Shown: in pieces, positions 29,866-41,200 of the stretch
Position numbering within the stretch: the first letter of the stretch is position 1
Layout of the letters: each line of letters opens with the position of its first letter
From: Leishmania infantum JPCM5
Taxonomy: Eukaryota > Euglenozoa > Kinetoplastea > Trypanosomatida > Trypanosomatidae
DNA: 64,000 bases
Assembly: GCF_000002875.2 (NCBI RefSeq)
Contig: NC_009414.2
Coordinates: forward strand, 845,001-909,000
Direction: 5' to 3'
Made by a program: the position numbers and the translations under genes
The notes under the pieces: generated by a model
What the model was told of the DNA's origin: nothing
The model's database searches: none
What the model saw: the letters and a program-made list of their open reading frames with translations, nothing else

Positions 29866-32313
29866 CTGTCGTGTAAGAGGTCTCTTTGAGGGAGTTCCAA
29901 GACAAGCTTCTGATGGCGCAAGGAGGGTCGGGGAACGCGACGAACCAAAAAAAAAACACGAAGAAAAAACAGTGGGGTGCTCCAACGCGGCAACGTGGAA
30001 GACACCTTCGCAGCCGAACGGATGAGTGCAGACGGACTGCTTCAACTTCTCCTGCGGCGTGCGCACGTTCGTTCTGCTTTTCTGAGTTGGGGGAAAGAGA
30101 AAAAGAGCGAGACAGAAAACAACGTCAGAGACAATCAAGACGGCTGCATAGACTGAGCAGTGAGTCAAGCCTTATCTTCCATAGATGAGAAGGTCGTTCT
30201 CTCTCTCTCCTGGTGTCAACGGTCGCCCCCTTGTGGCAAGGTTGGCTTTGCGTTGATAACGCACACCCCACAACAGGACTTAAGGAAGAAAACGAAGATA
30301 ATGGCGGCCCAAGCAGCGGTATCGCAGAGACCGACGGAGAAGGTGAATCAGCCGGCGGACAAGCACGAGCAACAGCACCGAACGTCAAATGCTGTGAGGT
30401 AAGCAGAGGAGGGGAGAGAAGGGGGTGGGGATGGGGGTGGGGGAGCAGAGCTGAGTTTGAAGCAATGATAGGAGTGGTGAGGAGCTGGAGCCCGAATGCT
30501 AAGGAGGGGGTGAGGGGTGAGAAAGGGTAGAGGCGGTAGGCGGTGAACGCTGGAGAGAGAACGTGCCGGAAGAAGCCGAGGGCCTGTGTGGTGATTGTGG
30601 TGAGGAGGATGGCAGGGCGGGCGGGGGAGGGGGGAGAGAAATGGAGTCTCACGCAGTCACACGCTCCACTACACAGCACACAACACAGACACACACGCAC
30701 GCACCTAGCCGAAAAAAAAACACAAAAAACGAAACCGAGAAGAGATCAGAAAAACAAAAAGGGGGATTCAGATGAGGGCGTGCAAATTCAACTGTGACGA
30801 CGATCGATCGCGCACATGCTGCAGGTGGCGGAATGTATGGAGTCGGTGCGGAAGATAAGGAAGCGCACAAGGGAACGAGAAGAGCGGGAAAGAGGCGGAG
30901 AGAGAAAGTCAGAGTGGAGCAGAGCAGTCAAGGCTGTCAGGGGCCAGCGAGGACAGGCTTTATCACAAGCCGTACTCTAAAGATCGCGTGAGCGAAAAAA
31001 AAAAGATGTCTGCGATGCTCTTTTCGCATCCGTGATCCGGTGACAAACGTGGACCATCATGATTCCCTCAAGACCAGGGGCCACCGCGCCTCGATGCAAA
31101 ACGCACCCCGAGAATCCGCCCTCGCCCCAGTTCCCTTTACCCCCCTCCCCTCCTGTGAACTCAAAGGCCGAGCGTCGAGTGAAACGCTCGTACACAGTAG
31201 GAGACCATCTCAGCATCTCCTTCACCATGATGCTCGTTCGCCTTGCTGAGCGTGCGAGTACGTTGCTAATTTGCACAGGTCAGCAAGAGGAGGCAGGGCA
31301 GGGTAGGGAGGGCAGGAGGGCATAGAAGAGAGTCGTAGGCACGCTCCTTTCGTCCTCCGCAGACGGCGGGGTAGATGAGCAACGTCCATGATAAACGGAA
31401 AAACACAAAACGAAAAAACGCACACACACGCACACGCACACGCACACACACACACTCCAGCACACGGTCCTGAGGTAGAATAGGCAGTCCACAAGGGAGA
31501 AGGACAAGCCCCGCTAGTGGCAGCAGTTGTGTCTATGGTGAGTAAGCACATCAACGAAAAACGAGAGGCGACAAAAAAAGAGCTCTGTGGAAACGCAGCA
31601 ACGTTACACCCGTCAACAACACGGTCCTCTACGGACGGTGTCCGCGCTGCCTCGTTCTCGCCCCCTTCCCCGTCCCCTTGAAACGCTCCCGCCATCTCGC
31701 CATCTCGTCCTCTCCCCCGATCACGCGCTTCCTTCCACGTCCACTTCCCGAGAAAGCAATGCATGCTTCGGTTCGCTTTTGCGCTGCCCGCAGAGATACA
31801 CCGCACGGCAGCCCACATAGCGAGAGAACGCCTAAGGACGCTCGGCGAGGACAGAGGGAAGATGTACAACGGTGAGAGAGAGAAGAGAAGGTGCAGGAGG
31901 AATGGAAGAGAATCGGTCGCATATGGGGGGGGGGGAAGTTCAGTTTCACGCCTACACTTTTGTTCGCCTTCTCCCACCACGGGAGGGCAGGGAGAGAGGA
32001 AGCAACAAAAACAGATCGATAGCGAACAAACAAGAACGCATTGCAACGCGCCAGCCACCGGTCACCCTGGGTACGGACACCATGACGACAGCCAAGCAGA
32101 AATCGCCACATGTCCCCCTACGTCACCACCATCGCAACCTCTCCAAAAAAGAAACACACACACACGCACAAGGATGTGTGACGGTAGACGGCGCATGGAG
32201 CCAAACGCCCCAGTCGTGGGAGCCCGTAGTCGTCCCCTTCTCCTCCGCCGTGACGAGTGTGTTCAAGTCATCTCGCAGGACATTATGCACCCGCCCATCG
32301 TGGGCGACCCTGC
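29866..32313. other. 2.4-kb intergenic region
   Basis: No supported gene. The longest minus-strand ORF (about 31222-32058) is Cys/Val/Ser-rich and reads through a CA/CG-type repeat (31421-31455). G-rich runs occur at 30420-30446 and about 30605-30635, an 8-A run at 30995, and a 10-G run near 31926. Presumably 3' UTR of the RING/B-box gene plus 5' flank of SPL. Confidence 0.55.
31421..31455. repeat. (CA)n/(CG) interrupted microsatellite
   Basis: CACACACACG-type units repeated over about 35 bases. Confidence 0.85.
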
Positions 32314-33954
32314 CTAGAAGAGGATGGTAAGGGACTCGCCGGGGTAAAAGACAAAGCAAGCAGCGATGCGGGGGTGCAGGTCGGCCACCACAACGCCGCG
32401 ATCGTCACTGCCGTTCACGACGATTCGAAGGGTGCCTTGCACGCCATCGTACAAGAAACGAATACGATCGCCGTTGCGGCACACGGGGAGGCGGCGCACG
32501 GCAGGTGTGTAGCGGCCGATTCGACCGTCAACCACGTCGGCGCAGGCCGCCTTCCAGTAGAACCCCTCCGGCACCTGTGAGGACTGCGACGTCTTTTCCA
32601 CCACGCCAATGAAGGTGTCCGAGATGGAGTCGAGGCGCACCTGCCACGACACCACACCGCGGTCCTCTGGGAACTGGTCAAGAAGTGTTTGGAACATCTC
32701 TTTGCTGCGCACGCCAATTTGCGTATCGCCACCGCCGCTGGCGACGCACCGCAGTCGCACTCCTTCTGCCAGAACGGTCGCCTCGACATCGTCGTCGACG
32801 GGGAAGGTGAGTCGCAGGGGTGTCGATAAGGTATTGCCGGCGAAGGGGGAGACAGAGCCGCCGCCATTCATGGACATGTTGCTCGCCGCGCTAAGCCTGC
32901 CGGATCGGTTCAGTCTAGATAAAGTGGGATGGTTGTGCTCTATTGTTTGCAAATCTAAGCCAATGTCGAGGCTGGTCAACGTCATCTCGCCCAGGCTGAC
33001 CACCTTGAAGCCGCTCCCCGTCACGGCGGGCAGATCCGTGTTGAGGCACTTGCCAAACTGCGAGTGACGCTTCAGCACCTCGTCGTCTGTGCCGCCGTTC
33101 TGAATCGTGTGAAACTGCAGGAGAGTCTCGTTGACGCTGTTCAGCTTGTCGAGGTACTGCCGCCGCGACGCCGTCAGCGCGGCATCACCGCTATCGCGAA
33201 GGTTTGTCAGGGTGCGCCGCACCTCCAACTCGCGCTGCATGAGCTGCTGCTTGAACGCCTCGAAGCGCTCCGTCACCATGTTCTCGACGGCATCGTACGT
33301 GTCAGAGTAGAGCAACGAGACGCGATTCATCTCCGCCGCCTGTTGCTCTAATCGGTGCTTGACCTCGAGGAGAGATTCCATGTCACGCGACAGCTGCTGC
33401 CGCGCCTCTGCAGCGGCCACCGCCACCGTCACATGGAGGTGGTCGCGATGCGGCCCGACCTGCAGGCAGTAGGCGCAGCACACCTGCCGGCACTGCGAGC
33501 AAAAAAACTCGGCTCGGTATTCCTCATGCCCACGCAGCGGGCATCGTGTCATGAAGTTTCGACTCGACTCGCTAAGCTTGCCAATGGCATGATCACGCTT
33601 GGCGCTGTTCCTGTGCACAGCAATGCAGCAGTCCTCACAGTACACGCACATGCACTCACCACACTGCACTTTGGCAGACGTCGTCTCGCACCACTGGCAC
33701 TTCGGCGGATTGGACGTGCCGCGCGCCAGTATTTCCACATACACCTCAGCCTCGTGGTCAGCGTACTGCGCGAGATTGTGCAAGTGTACCTCGGTGTGGG
33801 AAGTGGCGCATAGCGGGCACTGGAAGCCGTTGCTACCATTCTCGGAAAGTTGTCTTCGGACGCAGCCGGTGCAGAAGGAGTGCTGGCAGTCGAACGTCAG
33901 CGGGTGATCGAGCACATTGAAGCAGATACCACATGTGATGACACGCGCGGGCAT
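32314..33954 (-). CDS. TRIM-like protein: RING, two B-boxes, coiled coil, SPRY-like C-terminus
   Basis: 546 aa. Likely a ubiquitin E3 ligase. RING finger: C8, C11, C23, H25, C28, C31, C46, C49 (C3HC4). A B-box-like block (C86, C89, C98, C101, C106, C109 and following His) and a B-box2-like block (C138/H142, C152, C155, then H169/H172) follow. A coiled coil covers about 183-260. The C-terminal ~130 residues (VVSWQVRLDS, TFIGVVEK, FYWKAACAD, GDRIRFLYDGVQGTLRIVVNG, HPRIAACFVFYPGESLTIL) have the strand pattern of a B30.2/SPRY domain: F-x-G-V, G-D, then the G-x-L-x-x-x-x-N-G and Y-P equivalents. The start MPARVITCG puts the RING at the very N-terminus, as in TRIM proteins. The frame is open 38 codons upstream but those residues look untranslated. 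No neighbour suggests a substrate. Confidence 0.88.
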   Translation of the reverse strand: MPARVITCGICFNVLDHPLTFDCQHSFCTGCVRRQLSENGSNGFQCPLCATSHTEVHLHNLAQYADHEAEVYVEILARGTSNPPKCQWCETTSAKVQCGECMCVYCEDCCIAVHRNSAKRDHAIGKLSESSRNFMTRCPLRGHEEYRAEFFCSQCRQVCCAYCLQVGPHRDHLHVTVAVAAAEARQQLSRDMESLLEVKHRLEQQAAEMNRVSLLYSDTYDAVENMVTERFEAFKQQLMQRELEVRRTLTNLRDSGDAALTASRRQYLDKLNSVNETLLQFHTIQNGGTDDEVLKRHSQFGKCLNTDLPAVTGSGFKVVSLGEMTLTSLDIGLDLQTIEHNHPTLSRLNRSGRLSAASNMSMNGGGSVSPFAGNTLSTPLRLTFPVDDDVEATVLAEGVRLRCVASGGGDTQIGVRSKEMFQTLLDQFPEDRGVVSWQVRLDSISDTFIGVVEKTSQSSQVPEGFYWKAACADVVDGRIGRYTPAVRRLPVCRNGDRIRFLYDGVQGTLRIVVNGSDDRGVVVADLHPRIAACFVFYPGESLTILF

Positions 33955-35089
33955 GATTCTAGATGTGTGCGAATGTGCGCCGGCGAAAAAAGAGGGTCGC
34001 ACAAAGATGCCACGCGACGGAAAAGGTCGGCGGAGATCGGCGGTGGAGGGCGCTCGGGTTCCTCCCAAGAAAAGATGGCGGCAGGGTACACTGATCCGAG
34101 GAGTGCGCTGCCGCTAATGGGGAAAGACGGCAGAGATGAGGGTAATAAAGTCAAATCACCTTCTCCCGCTTTCTTCTATGTGCATGACTAGATGTGTATG
34201 TGTGGGGTTAAGGAGGGGAGGGGTGTGTGTTTTGGGGGGGGAGCAAGCAGCCTGCGAACCGATCAGTGCCGAAACACCCTCGCAAGCGCTGTCGCACTAA
34301 AGTGAAGGAAAGAAAAACAAAAGGCGCAAGAAAGCAGAGAGCCACTGGAGCCCGTTTCCGTGTGCGCCGTCCATGTGAAGGAGATACAGAGGGGAAGGGG
34401 GCGTCAGCGGCTTGTCTTCGGCGGTTTCGCCCCTCCCTCCTTCCCTATGCATCTAGCCAGAGACCACACACACCAAAAAAAAAAAACGAGCGCAGCAATG
34501 CGTTTGTGCACGTCTGCGTCGAGTGTTGCAACAGCCAACGCATGTATGCGTGTGTGTGCTCATCATCGGCACCGTCCAGAGGCTGTGATGCCGACCAGGC
34601 ACGGTGTCGAAGAGCCTCGAATACGACGCAATCAACTAGGCTGCGAGGTTTCGTGTCCATGTGATTGGAGTACAGCGCCGCTTACACATCCACACGCACA
34701 CACATAAACAGACACACGCATAACACTTACAGACTCAATCACGCGCCGATGGGTAGACCGTCACGCACTCACACACACACACACACCGCACGCGGCAGCC
34801 AACTAGCAGACAAGCAGGCTCACTGGCACTAGTAGCAGACGTGGCCGGATAGAGATGACAAGAGCGACGAGACATAATAAAAAACACACATACCAGAGCG
34901 TATGAGAGAGAATACTATAAGGCAGTCCACGCAGTTTCGCACACCCGTCGATTCACTGCAGCGATCGTGCTGCTGCACGTACGTTCACCACTGCCGTGCA
35001 TGAACACCCGGCACACAAGCACACTGACATAGTCAAAAGACAACCTCTGCAACCGCGGCTGTGCTGCTCTTTCTTCCAGTTTTCAAGTT
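33955..35089. other. Intergenic region
   Basis: No coding region supported. G-rich stretch at 34204-34240 (GGGG-type runs separated by short spacers, template strand), 12-A run near 34476-34487, (AC)n at 34769-34786. Confidence 0.6.
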
Positions 35090-35629
35090 CTACTTTACAT
35101 TGCACGCATCGAAGATCCATGCGACGCCCTCCTCGAGACCATCGCCAGACTTCGCACTACACCCTTGAATGTGCCAAGAGCGGTCACGGTAGTCGCTCAG
35201 CTCGAGCGCTTCGGCCACCGTCTGCGGGTCTTTCGCGGTAGCCAAGTCCTGCTTGTTTGCGAGCACCAGAACAGGCACCTTCGGCACGCTTTTTACGACA
35301 TCGACAAACGCCTCGTGCGCCTCGTGGAGGCGACGCTGGTCGGAGGAGTCGACGACGTACATGATGCAGTCTGTGTTGGCGTAGTAGTCCTCCCAGAACT
35401 CGCGCAGGGCACGCTGACCTCCCAAGTCGCAGAGCTTGGCGCGCTTGCCGTCGCGGTTCACATTCATGACGTTGAAGCCCTGCGTTGGTCCCTCAGGTGC
35501 CTCTACGGGGTGCTCCTCAGCCACGCCTAGCTTGTTCAGAATCGTCGTCTTGCCCGCGTTATCCAATCCGAGAATCAGCACGCGAGGCTCATTCTCGCGC
35601 TTCATGCGATTGCGCAGACCACGGAGCAT
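35090..35629 (-). CDS. ARL3: ARL3-type ADP-ribosylation-factor-like small GTPase
   Basis: 179 aa, the usual ARL3 length (about 180). GTP-binding motifs: GLDNAGKTT (21-29), PTQGFNV with switch-I T49 (48-54), DLGGQ (68-72), NKQD (125-128) and CSAK (157-160). PTQGFN rather than PTLGFN favours ARL3 over ARL2. There is no glycine at position 2, so no N-myristoylation is expected, as in ARL3. In other eukaryotes ARL3-GTP releases lipid-modified cargo from UNC119/PDE6D carriers inside the cilium, so a flagellar role is inferred. The start is fixed by a canonical splice acceptor 41 bases upstream; the 69 codons open further 5' lie on the other side of it. Confidence 0.94.
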   Translation of the reverse strand: MLRGLRNRMKRENEPRVLILGLDNAGKTTILNKLGVAEEHPVEAPEGPTQGFNVMNVNRDGKRAKLCDLGGQRALREFWEDYYANTDCIMYVVDSSDQRRLHEAHEAFVDVVKSVPKVPVLVLANKQDLATAKDPQTVAEALELSDYRDRSWHIQGCSAKSGDGLEEGVAWIFDACNVK

Positions 35630-35670
35630 GGTGGAACAGCGATACCGAGAAGGCAAGAGAGCGGCGATGA

Positions 35671-35697
35671 CTACAAATAAGAGAGAACGAGAGACCG
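35671..35697 (-). promoter_or_regulatory. Trans-splice acceptor for the ARL3-type gene
   Basis: Coding strand reads CTCTCGTTCTCTCTTATTTG then TAG, with AG at 35672-35671. This is a textbook pyrimidine tract plus TAG. It gives a 41-nt ATG-free 5' UTR. Confidence 0.65.
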
Positions 35698-35717
35698 AGT
35701 AAAAGGGTGCCCAGGCC

Positions 35718-35718
<1 letters not shown>

Positions 35719-35751
<33 letters not shown>
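35719..35751. repeat. (AC)16 microsatellite just upstream of the ARL3 splice tract
   Basis: About 33 bases of perfect AC repeats, the longest pure dinucleotide run noticed in the window. It reads as (GT)n on the coding strand, 20 bases before the polypyrimidine tract. Confidence 0.93.
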
Positions 35752-35752
<1 letters not shown>

Positions 35753-36674
35753 CAGAAGGCACAGAGGAGGGCAAAGAGGGCTAGTACGAATAGCGCGGAT
35801 GCCGCCGGTGCCTTTGCGTGCGTGTTTAGATAGCACTCTCTCCCTCTCCCTCTTTCGGTGGCTCTGTTAGCAACAGAGGGAATCCCGTATGATAGGTACG
35901 TGCACGTGCGGGTGCAGCGGAGGTTCGCCGAGATTGAGCCAGAGACAGGTGAAGCAGAAGCGCTGAGGGTGTCCTTTTGCGTATACGTGTATGTATGTTG
36001 ACATACTCTTCAACAGTAAAAGAAAAAAAATATATGCAGCCGTTGCCGTTCTCGAGAGCGCGATAGCAGGAAGAGGAGGTGGTAAAGGGAACCACAGTTG
36101 CGCGGGCGTGCAATGTGGTGGCGCGCAGGATGGTGCAACAACGCATCACACAAAGCAGCACCAGAGCGGGTGTTGTGAACAGACACGCACGTCAAGATGA
36201 GCGAGTGAGGCAGACGCCGGCAAGAAAGGTCAAATGTGCTGGCAGGAGAAGGGCGAGCGCGTCGAAGAAGCCAGCAGGAAAGCTACAGTGCGCACGCTGC
36301 CTCTCACTTCCCTACACGCGCATCAGGGTCGGATTTCTGCAAATTGGCACCCTCTGTTGTGCAACTGAGTGCGGCAAAGCTGCGCCGCTACGTCCGAGCG
36401 GAACGGTAGCCCTTAATTTTCCTGCACGGCACAAGTTCTCTCTTTCTCTCTCTCTGTGTATGTGTGTGTGTGTGTGGTGCAGGGGCGTCCAGCACAAAGT
36501 CGCCTCGGTCGTTTGAACGAATTAGCAGATGAGCACTCATGAAGGTAAGCCACATGAAGAAGCACAGCAGAAGGAAAAAAAAGAAAGAGAGCCACAGCCA
36601 CCGAATACGGTGGCACAGGAAGAAAAAGAAAACACTCCCGCCATCTCGGATTGTCGCCCCTCACAAGTCATACC
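35752..36674. other. Intergenic region (3' UTR of the coiled-coil gene)
   Basis: No coding region supported. Contains a CT run then (TG)n at 36438-36477 and short A runs. Confidence 0.6.
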
Positions 36675-37577
36675 TTACGTGAAGCAGCGACGGCAAAGAC
36701 CCGTCTCCTTGCAGTGCTGGAGGTCTCGCGTGCGGGAAAGCACCTCCTGCCGCGACGCCCCGATACTGGAGAGCAGCTGCTGCAGCTCGCCGGCGCGGGT
36801 GGAAAGCGCGTCCACTTCTCTTTGCAAGACCGCAATGGTTCGCCCATGACGAGCTGTCGCCTGCGCGGCCTCGTAGTCAGCCCGCTTCATCTCCTCCTCG
36901 AGAGCGGCTGCCGAGTCGTCGTCGTTGACGGTTGCAGAGTTGCCATCGCTCAAAGCCGAGTCGTGCATAGATGCCAGCGCCCTAGCTAGCCCAGAACACT
37001 GCACCGCATCGGCAGCGGCACCAATGGGGCCGACGCACGTGAGCCGAGCCTGCTGCTCAGCTCGCACTTTCTCAATAGCTGCCATGGTCTCTGCCAACGC
37101 ATCCTCAACAGCTGTCTTTTCTGTCTTCAACAGCGCGAGCATCTCGCTCTCTTGGCGCAGCGCGCCGATGCAGGACGACGTAGCGGCGTCCTCCTCCCAC
37201 GAGCGCCGCAACGACTCCAGGTCCTGTGCCCGTTCGTGCCAAAGGACCTTTTCCTTCGCCAGCGTTTGCAGGTCGACCTCGATGGCTGCCGTGTGCAGCG
37301 CTTCTTCTGCCTGCGTCTTGCGTAGGCGGTCGGTGGCCTCCATCTTCTGCAACTCCAGTTGCTGCTGCTCTGCCGCCAGGACCTCGAGGTCGTCTTTCAG
37401 CTGCGCCTCCTCGGCTTCCGCAGCCTTGGCGGCCTGCACCAGCTGCTCCTTCTCTGCGGTGGTAAAGGCGATCTTGGCCTCCTGTTCCCTTTGGCTCATG
37501 CTCAGCACGCGGCGCTGCCGCTCAATGTCATTCATGTGGGCGATGAGGACCACCGCTGAGGAGTCGTGCGCGGACAT
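36675..37577 (-). CDS. Coiled-coil protein of unknown function, 300 aa
   Basis: I do not recognise a family. From about residue 15 to 175 the sequence is a long Glu/Ala/Gln/Lys/Leu-rich coiled coil (for example AEEAQLKDDLEVLAAEQQQL), a second coiled segment covers about 215-285, and it ends with CKETGLCRRCFT, a Cys-x-x-x-x-x-Cys-x-x-Cys tail. No membrane segment. The start MSAHDSSAVV at 37577 is the first ATG after a convincing splice acceptor at 37634. The same frame is open 178 codons further upstream, but that part is Pro/Ser/Leu-rich translation of pyrimidine sequence and is rejected. Could be a cytoskeletal or basal-body component; this is a guess from composition only. Confidence 0.82.
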   Translation of the reverse strand: MSAHDSSAVVLIAHMNDIERQRRVLSMSQREQEAKIAFTTAEKEQLVQAAKAAEAEEAQLKDDLEVLAAEQQQLELQKMEATDRLRKTQAEEALHTAAIEVDLQTLAKEKVLWHERAQDLESLRRSWEEDAATSSCIGALRQESEMLALLKTEKTAVEDALAETMAAIEKVRAEQQARLTCVGPIGAAADAVQCSGLARALASMHDSALSDGNSATVNDDDSAAALEEEMKRADYEAAQATARHGRTIAVLQREVDALSTRAGELQQLLSSIGASRQEVLSRTRDLQHCKETGLCRRCFT

Positions 37578-37633
37578 TTCCGCGTCCCCCGTGCTGCTGC
37601 TGGGTGTGGTGGTGCGGCGGTGGTGGCAATACC

Positions 37634-37675
37634 CTAGTGAAAGAAAGTGCGATGTACAGCCGCGAGAAAGAGGGT
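37634..37675 (-). promoter_or_regulatory. Trans-splice acceptor for the 300-aa coiled-coil gene
   Basis: Coding strand CTTTCTTTCACTAG with AG at 37635-37634, preceded by more pyrimidine-rich sequence. The resulting 56-nt 5' UTR has no ATG. Confidence 0.6.
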
Positions 37676-38263
37676 GAGAGATGCGGCCGGCAAAGCAACA
37701 GCAAGTGGGCTGGAGAAAGTGAGCCCCGGTATGCGCCGTGGTGCTGGCGATATGCATGCGTAGGGTAGACGAAGAAAAAAAAAGAAGCGGGGGATGCCGA
37801 GCAAGGAGAGCAGTGGAGCCGGTGGAGGGCAAAGAGGGCAGTTCCCATTTCAGGCATGCCCTTTTCGTCTCCCACAAGAGAGAGAGGGAGGGGGGAGGGG
37901 CAGGAGAAGAGGTGAGGAGAGAGCCGACGAAGATGCGCGAAACTAAACTCGAGCGAACAAGATCGTCGGCCTTCCGGAGCATGCGCGAAATGGGGTGTGT
38001 GGGAGGGTATTCCGAGTTCAGCGGTCTAGTTGCAATTTGAGATTCTCGGCGCATCTCCGGGGCTATACATGGAAGTGGAGAAGGGGAACCTGACCAGAAA
38101 AATAAAGGCACGGAACACAGCCGCCAACGATGGAGCTCTGCATGCTGCGAAACAAGTACATCCCCTCACAAAGACGTGCGAGAGCCAAGTACAGCCAAGG
38201 AAACAAACGACTAACAGACCAGGAAGAATCCTGCAACGGAAATGCAGTCTCACAACACTCGTT
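37676..38263. other. Intergenic region
   Basis: Probably 3' UTR of the giant gene plus splice signals of the coiled-coil gene. Purine-rich on +, with an A9 run near 37775. No coding region supported. Confidence 0.6.
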
Positions 38264-41200
38264 CTATACGGTGGCGTCCGTGTCGGGGCGGCAGCCACTG
38301 CTGGTCTCGCGCAGCCCAATAACGTTAGCATAGGAGGCCCACAGATTTGCCTCGCACTGCTCGAGCATTGCAGGGATGCACTGGGCCCCAAGAAGGGACC
38401 ACAGGTCGTCGGAGTCGTCAGGCGCGACAACAGAGGTGACCACGTCAAAGCATGTGCCATAGAGCAGACCCTTCACGCGGCACGACAGGCGCTGCGCCAC
38501 AAGGTCGTACGGCTCTGGGGCTATAGAGGCGATAGAGAGTGCCAACGGGATTTGGTGAGCCTGCATCGCCGCAATGATCGGCACACCACCCATGTCACGC
38601 TCAATTACGCCTCGTAGAGCACGCTCATTGATGGTCATCTGAGCGAAGCGCCACACTTCCGACACAACACAATCCTGGAGAGTAACGGCGAGGCCGACGT
38701 GGCGCAAAGACGCGGCGACTAAAGTCACGGAGTTGAACCGCTCCGTGCTTTGCGACAATTCGAGCGTCACCTGCGCCATGTGATGGGCGCTGAAGAGGCG
38801 ACCGTAGCCACACACCAAGAAACGGATTGCCGAAGCGGGGGCTGAGCCCTGGTCTGTCCTCTCACCAATACCCCGAGGCACACCGACTGGGCGGAGAAGC
38901 TGCATCAAGATGGGCTTCTCCGTACATCCCTCTACGAGAATGGCGCCAACCACGAGCGGGTGCACGCACCGCGCCGTCAGAGCGATGAAGCCGGCCTCAC
39001 AGTCCATCTCGAGCGTCGCATCAGGTATAGCCGTGTTCTCCAGACTCAGGACCGCCATGCCCTTCAGTGACAAGCGCACTCGGTCGTCTACGACGTGGCC
39101 CGTCAACACGCGCAATGAGGCAGCCACTTCAATACGCAACCCACCCACATCATACGCCGTGGCGTCCCGCCTTGCCGACAAAAACAGCTCCTGGCCGAGG
39201 TCTCGCTCGTCGCCCCTGCACGCGCGAAAGATCGCCTCCAGATCCTCGACAGCGCAGCGATCCACCGCGATGTGAAAGCTACTCAGTCGCACCGGTAATT
39301 CACTTTCTCCCCACGTGGTGTCGACCGTGCAGGCACAGTTGCAGCTGCACAACACCCCCGGGAGGAGCACCTGTCCCTCGCCCTCCAGCGGCGCAAAGAC
39401 CCAATGCGCGACGTTGCTGTCGCCTTCTCCGCCTCCAGTCGAGGATGCGTCCACCACGGGTACGGAGCCTTCCACATGGCAGATGGTTGTGAACTGCAGG
39501 TGAGTCACTACGGCGCCAGGGAGCTCCGCAACCGTGGCAAAGCGAGCGTTTCCGAAATCGCCGCGGAGGCTAACCAAGGGCAGCCCGTCGCTATCCACGG
39601 CACCCATCAAGCTCAAAGGAAGTTCCACTTCAGGGGTTGATCCATCATTCTCCGGCTGTGCCGCTGGCCGTCCTCCCGCCAAGGCACCAGCGCCGCCTAC
39701 AAAGCGTGCTCCATGAGAGACGAAGTTCATCTGATGGAAGCGCTGCTCCGCAGGTGCGTCGCGGTCCGCGGAGACGCCATCGGCGCTTAGCATCAACACC
39801 TCGAACTCGATCGATTCCATGACGAGGCCAGTGAGACCAAAGTTGACACCATTACCGGACACGGTGAAGCGCAGCACCGCGCTGCGCTCCTCGCCGCCGA
39901 CTCCGCTGCCCGCGCGAAGAGAGCCGACAGTCAGCACCAATGTGGTCAGCACAATCGCGTTCCCTCTTGCATCCACCACGAAGGCGCTTGCCGGAAGGAT
40001 GTAGCGCAGCACATCCATCACTGGGGCCGGGCAGCACGCCAGCGGGCATTGCTGCACAAAGTTGACACCCGCGGCGATCATGTAAGGGTACGGGCTCACA
40101 AGAGGCTGTGAGTCACGGGTGCTGGGGACGCCCATGGCATACGGCGGCGTGAAAACGATGTCGTTGATTGCGAAGGCCATCGTAAAGGGTCGTTCGTGGA
40201 AACCAACGGCGTAGAGGAGCGGTGCCACGGTCGGAAAGTGGTGGATTGGCTCCCAGTTGGATTCAGTGACGCGAACGACAACGAGCGGGCTTGCGACGTG
40301 TTCACTCAGCGGTGTGATCGCGTCCGCCGTGGAGAGGAGCGCGCCAAGCTGACGCTGGAGCAGAGTGGAGAGACTCCAGAACACGGAAAGAGAAGCGCAC
40401 ACCCTAGATGCCGGGAAGCCGTACCAGTCCTCCGCGAGGGGGCCGACGGCTTCCAGACACGGATAGAACCAGGACGTTGTCCGCTTCGTGAACTGCAGCG
40501 CCTGCCGGAACGCTAGCGGATGATTCAGAAGCTCGGCGAGGTGTAGCACATGCGGGCCGCCGATCGACGTGGCTGTCGTCGAGGCCACGAGAAGGTAGAT
40601 GATATCCGACGAGAGATGCTCCTTCGAGAGCCACTCCGAAACTTCAGCAGGAATTGAAGGTGGCAACAGAGGGGCTACCGAGCGCGAGCTTCTGCCGTCT
40701 GCCTCCTGCGCAGCCTCCTCGCCGCCCAGCCGCATGTAGCTCCCAGCCTCCTTTGCGGCCTTCTGCAGAAAGGACTGGTACATCTGCTTCATCTTCTGCA
40801 CAGTGCCTGCCACCTGCCCTAGTCGGCTTATGGCGTCCGTCTGCCGCGGTTGATTCTGCGCGCGCGTGTACTCCTCAAACGCATGCAGGCACGACTGCAT
40901 AAAAGCACCTTCACGACTGAAGGCTTCAGAGATCCATGAGCGGAAGATGGTGTTGGTGTAGTGCCCCGGTGTTGGCTTCGCAACCTGCGCAAGAAGAGCG
41001 TGGCCACCACGTCGAATCAGCCACCGTGCTGCGTACAAGCTAAGAGTGAAGGTGAATGGCTTGTCCACCGGCAGTGGCGCCTCTCCTGGCAACGCTTCCG
41101 GCGGCACCACTCGTCGGGTAAAGCGAAGCCGCCAAAAGGCCGCCTTAGGCACCTCCACCCAGCGAAGCGAGACGGTTTGGTCGCACAGGCGCAGCACGGT

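Noticed and set aside
30125..30700. 191-codon minus-strand ORF
   Set aside because: Leu/Pro/Ser/His-rich translation of C/T-rich sequence upstream of SPL.
31222..32058. 278-codon minus-strand ORF between the RING/B-box gene and the SPL gene
   Set aside because: Correct strand, but it reads through a CA/CG microsatellite (Cys/Val/Ala alternation) and pyrimidine tracts (Leu/Phe/Ser/Pro), and has no fold-like pattern. Taken as UTR.
35630..35836. 69-codon N-terminal extension of the ARL3-type GTPase
   Set aside because: Lies upstream of the canonical acceptor at 35671 and includes the (GT)n repeat as Val/Cys alternation. ARL3 proteins begin about 16-20 residues before the P-loop.
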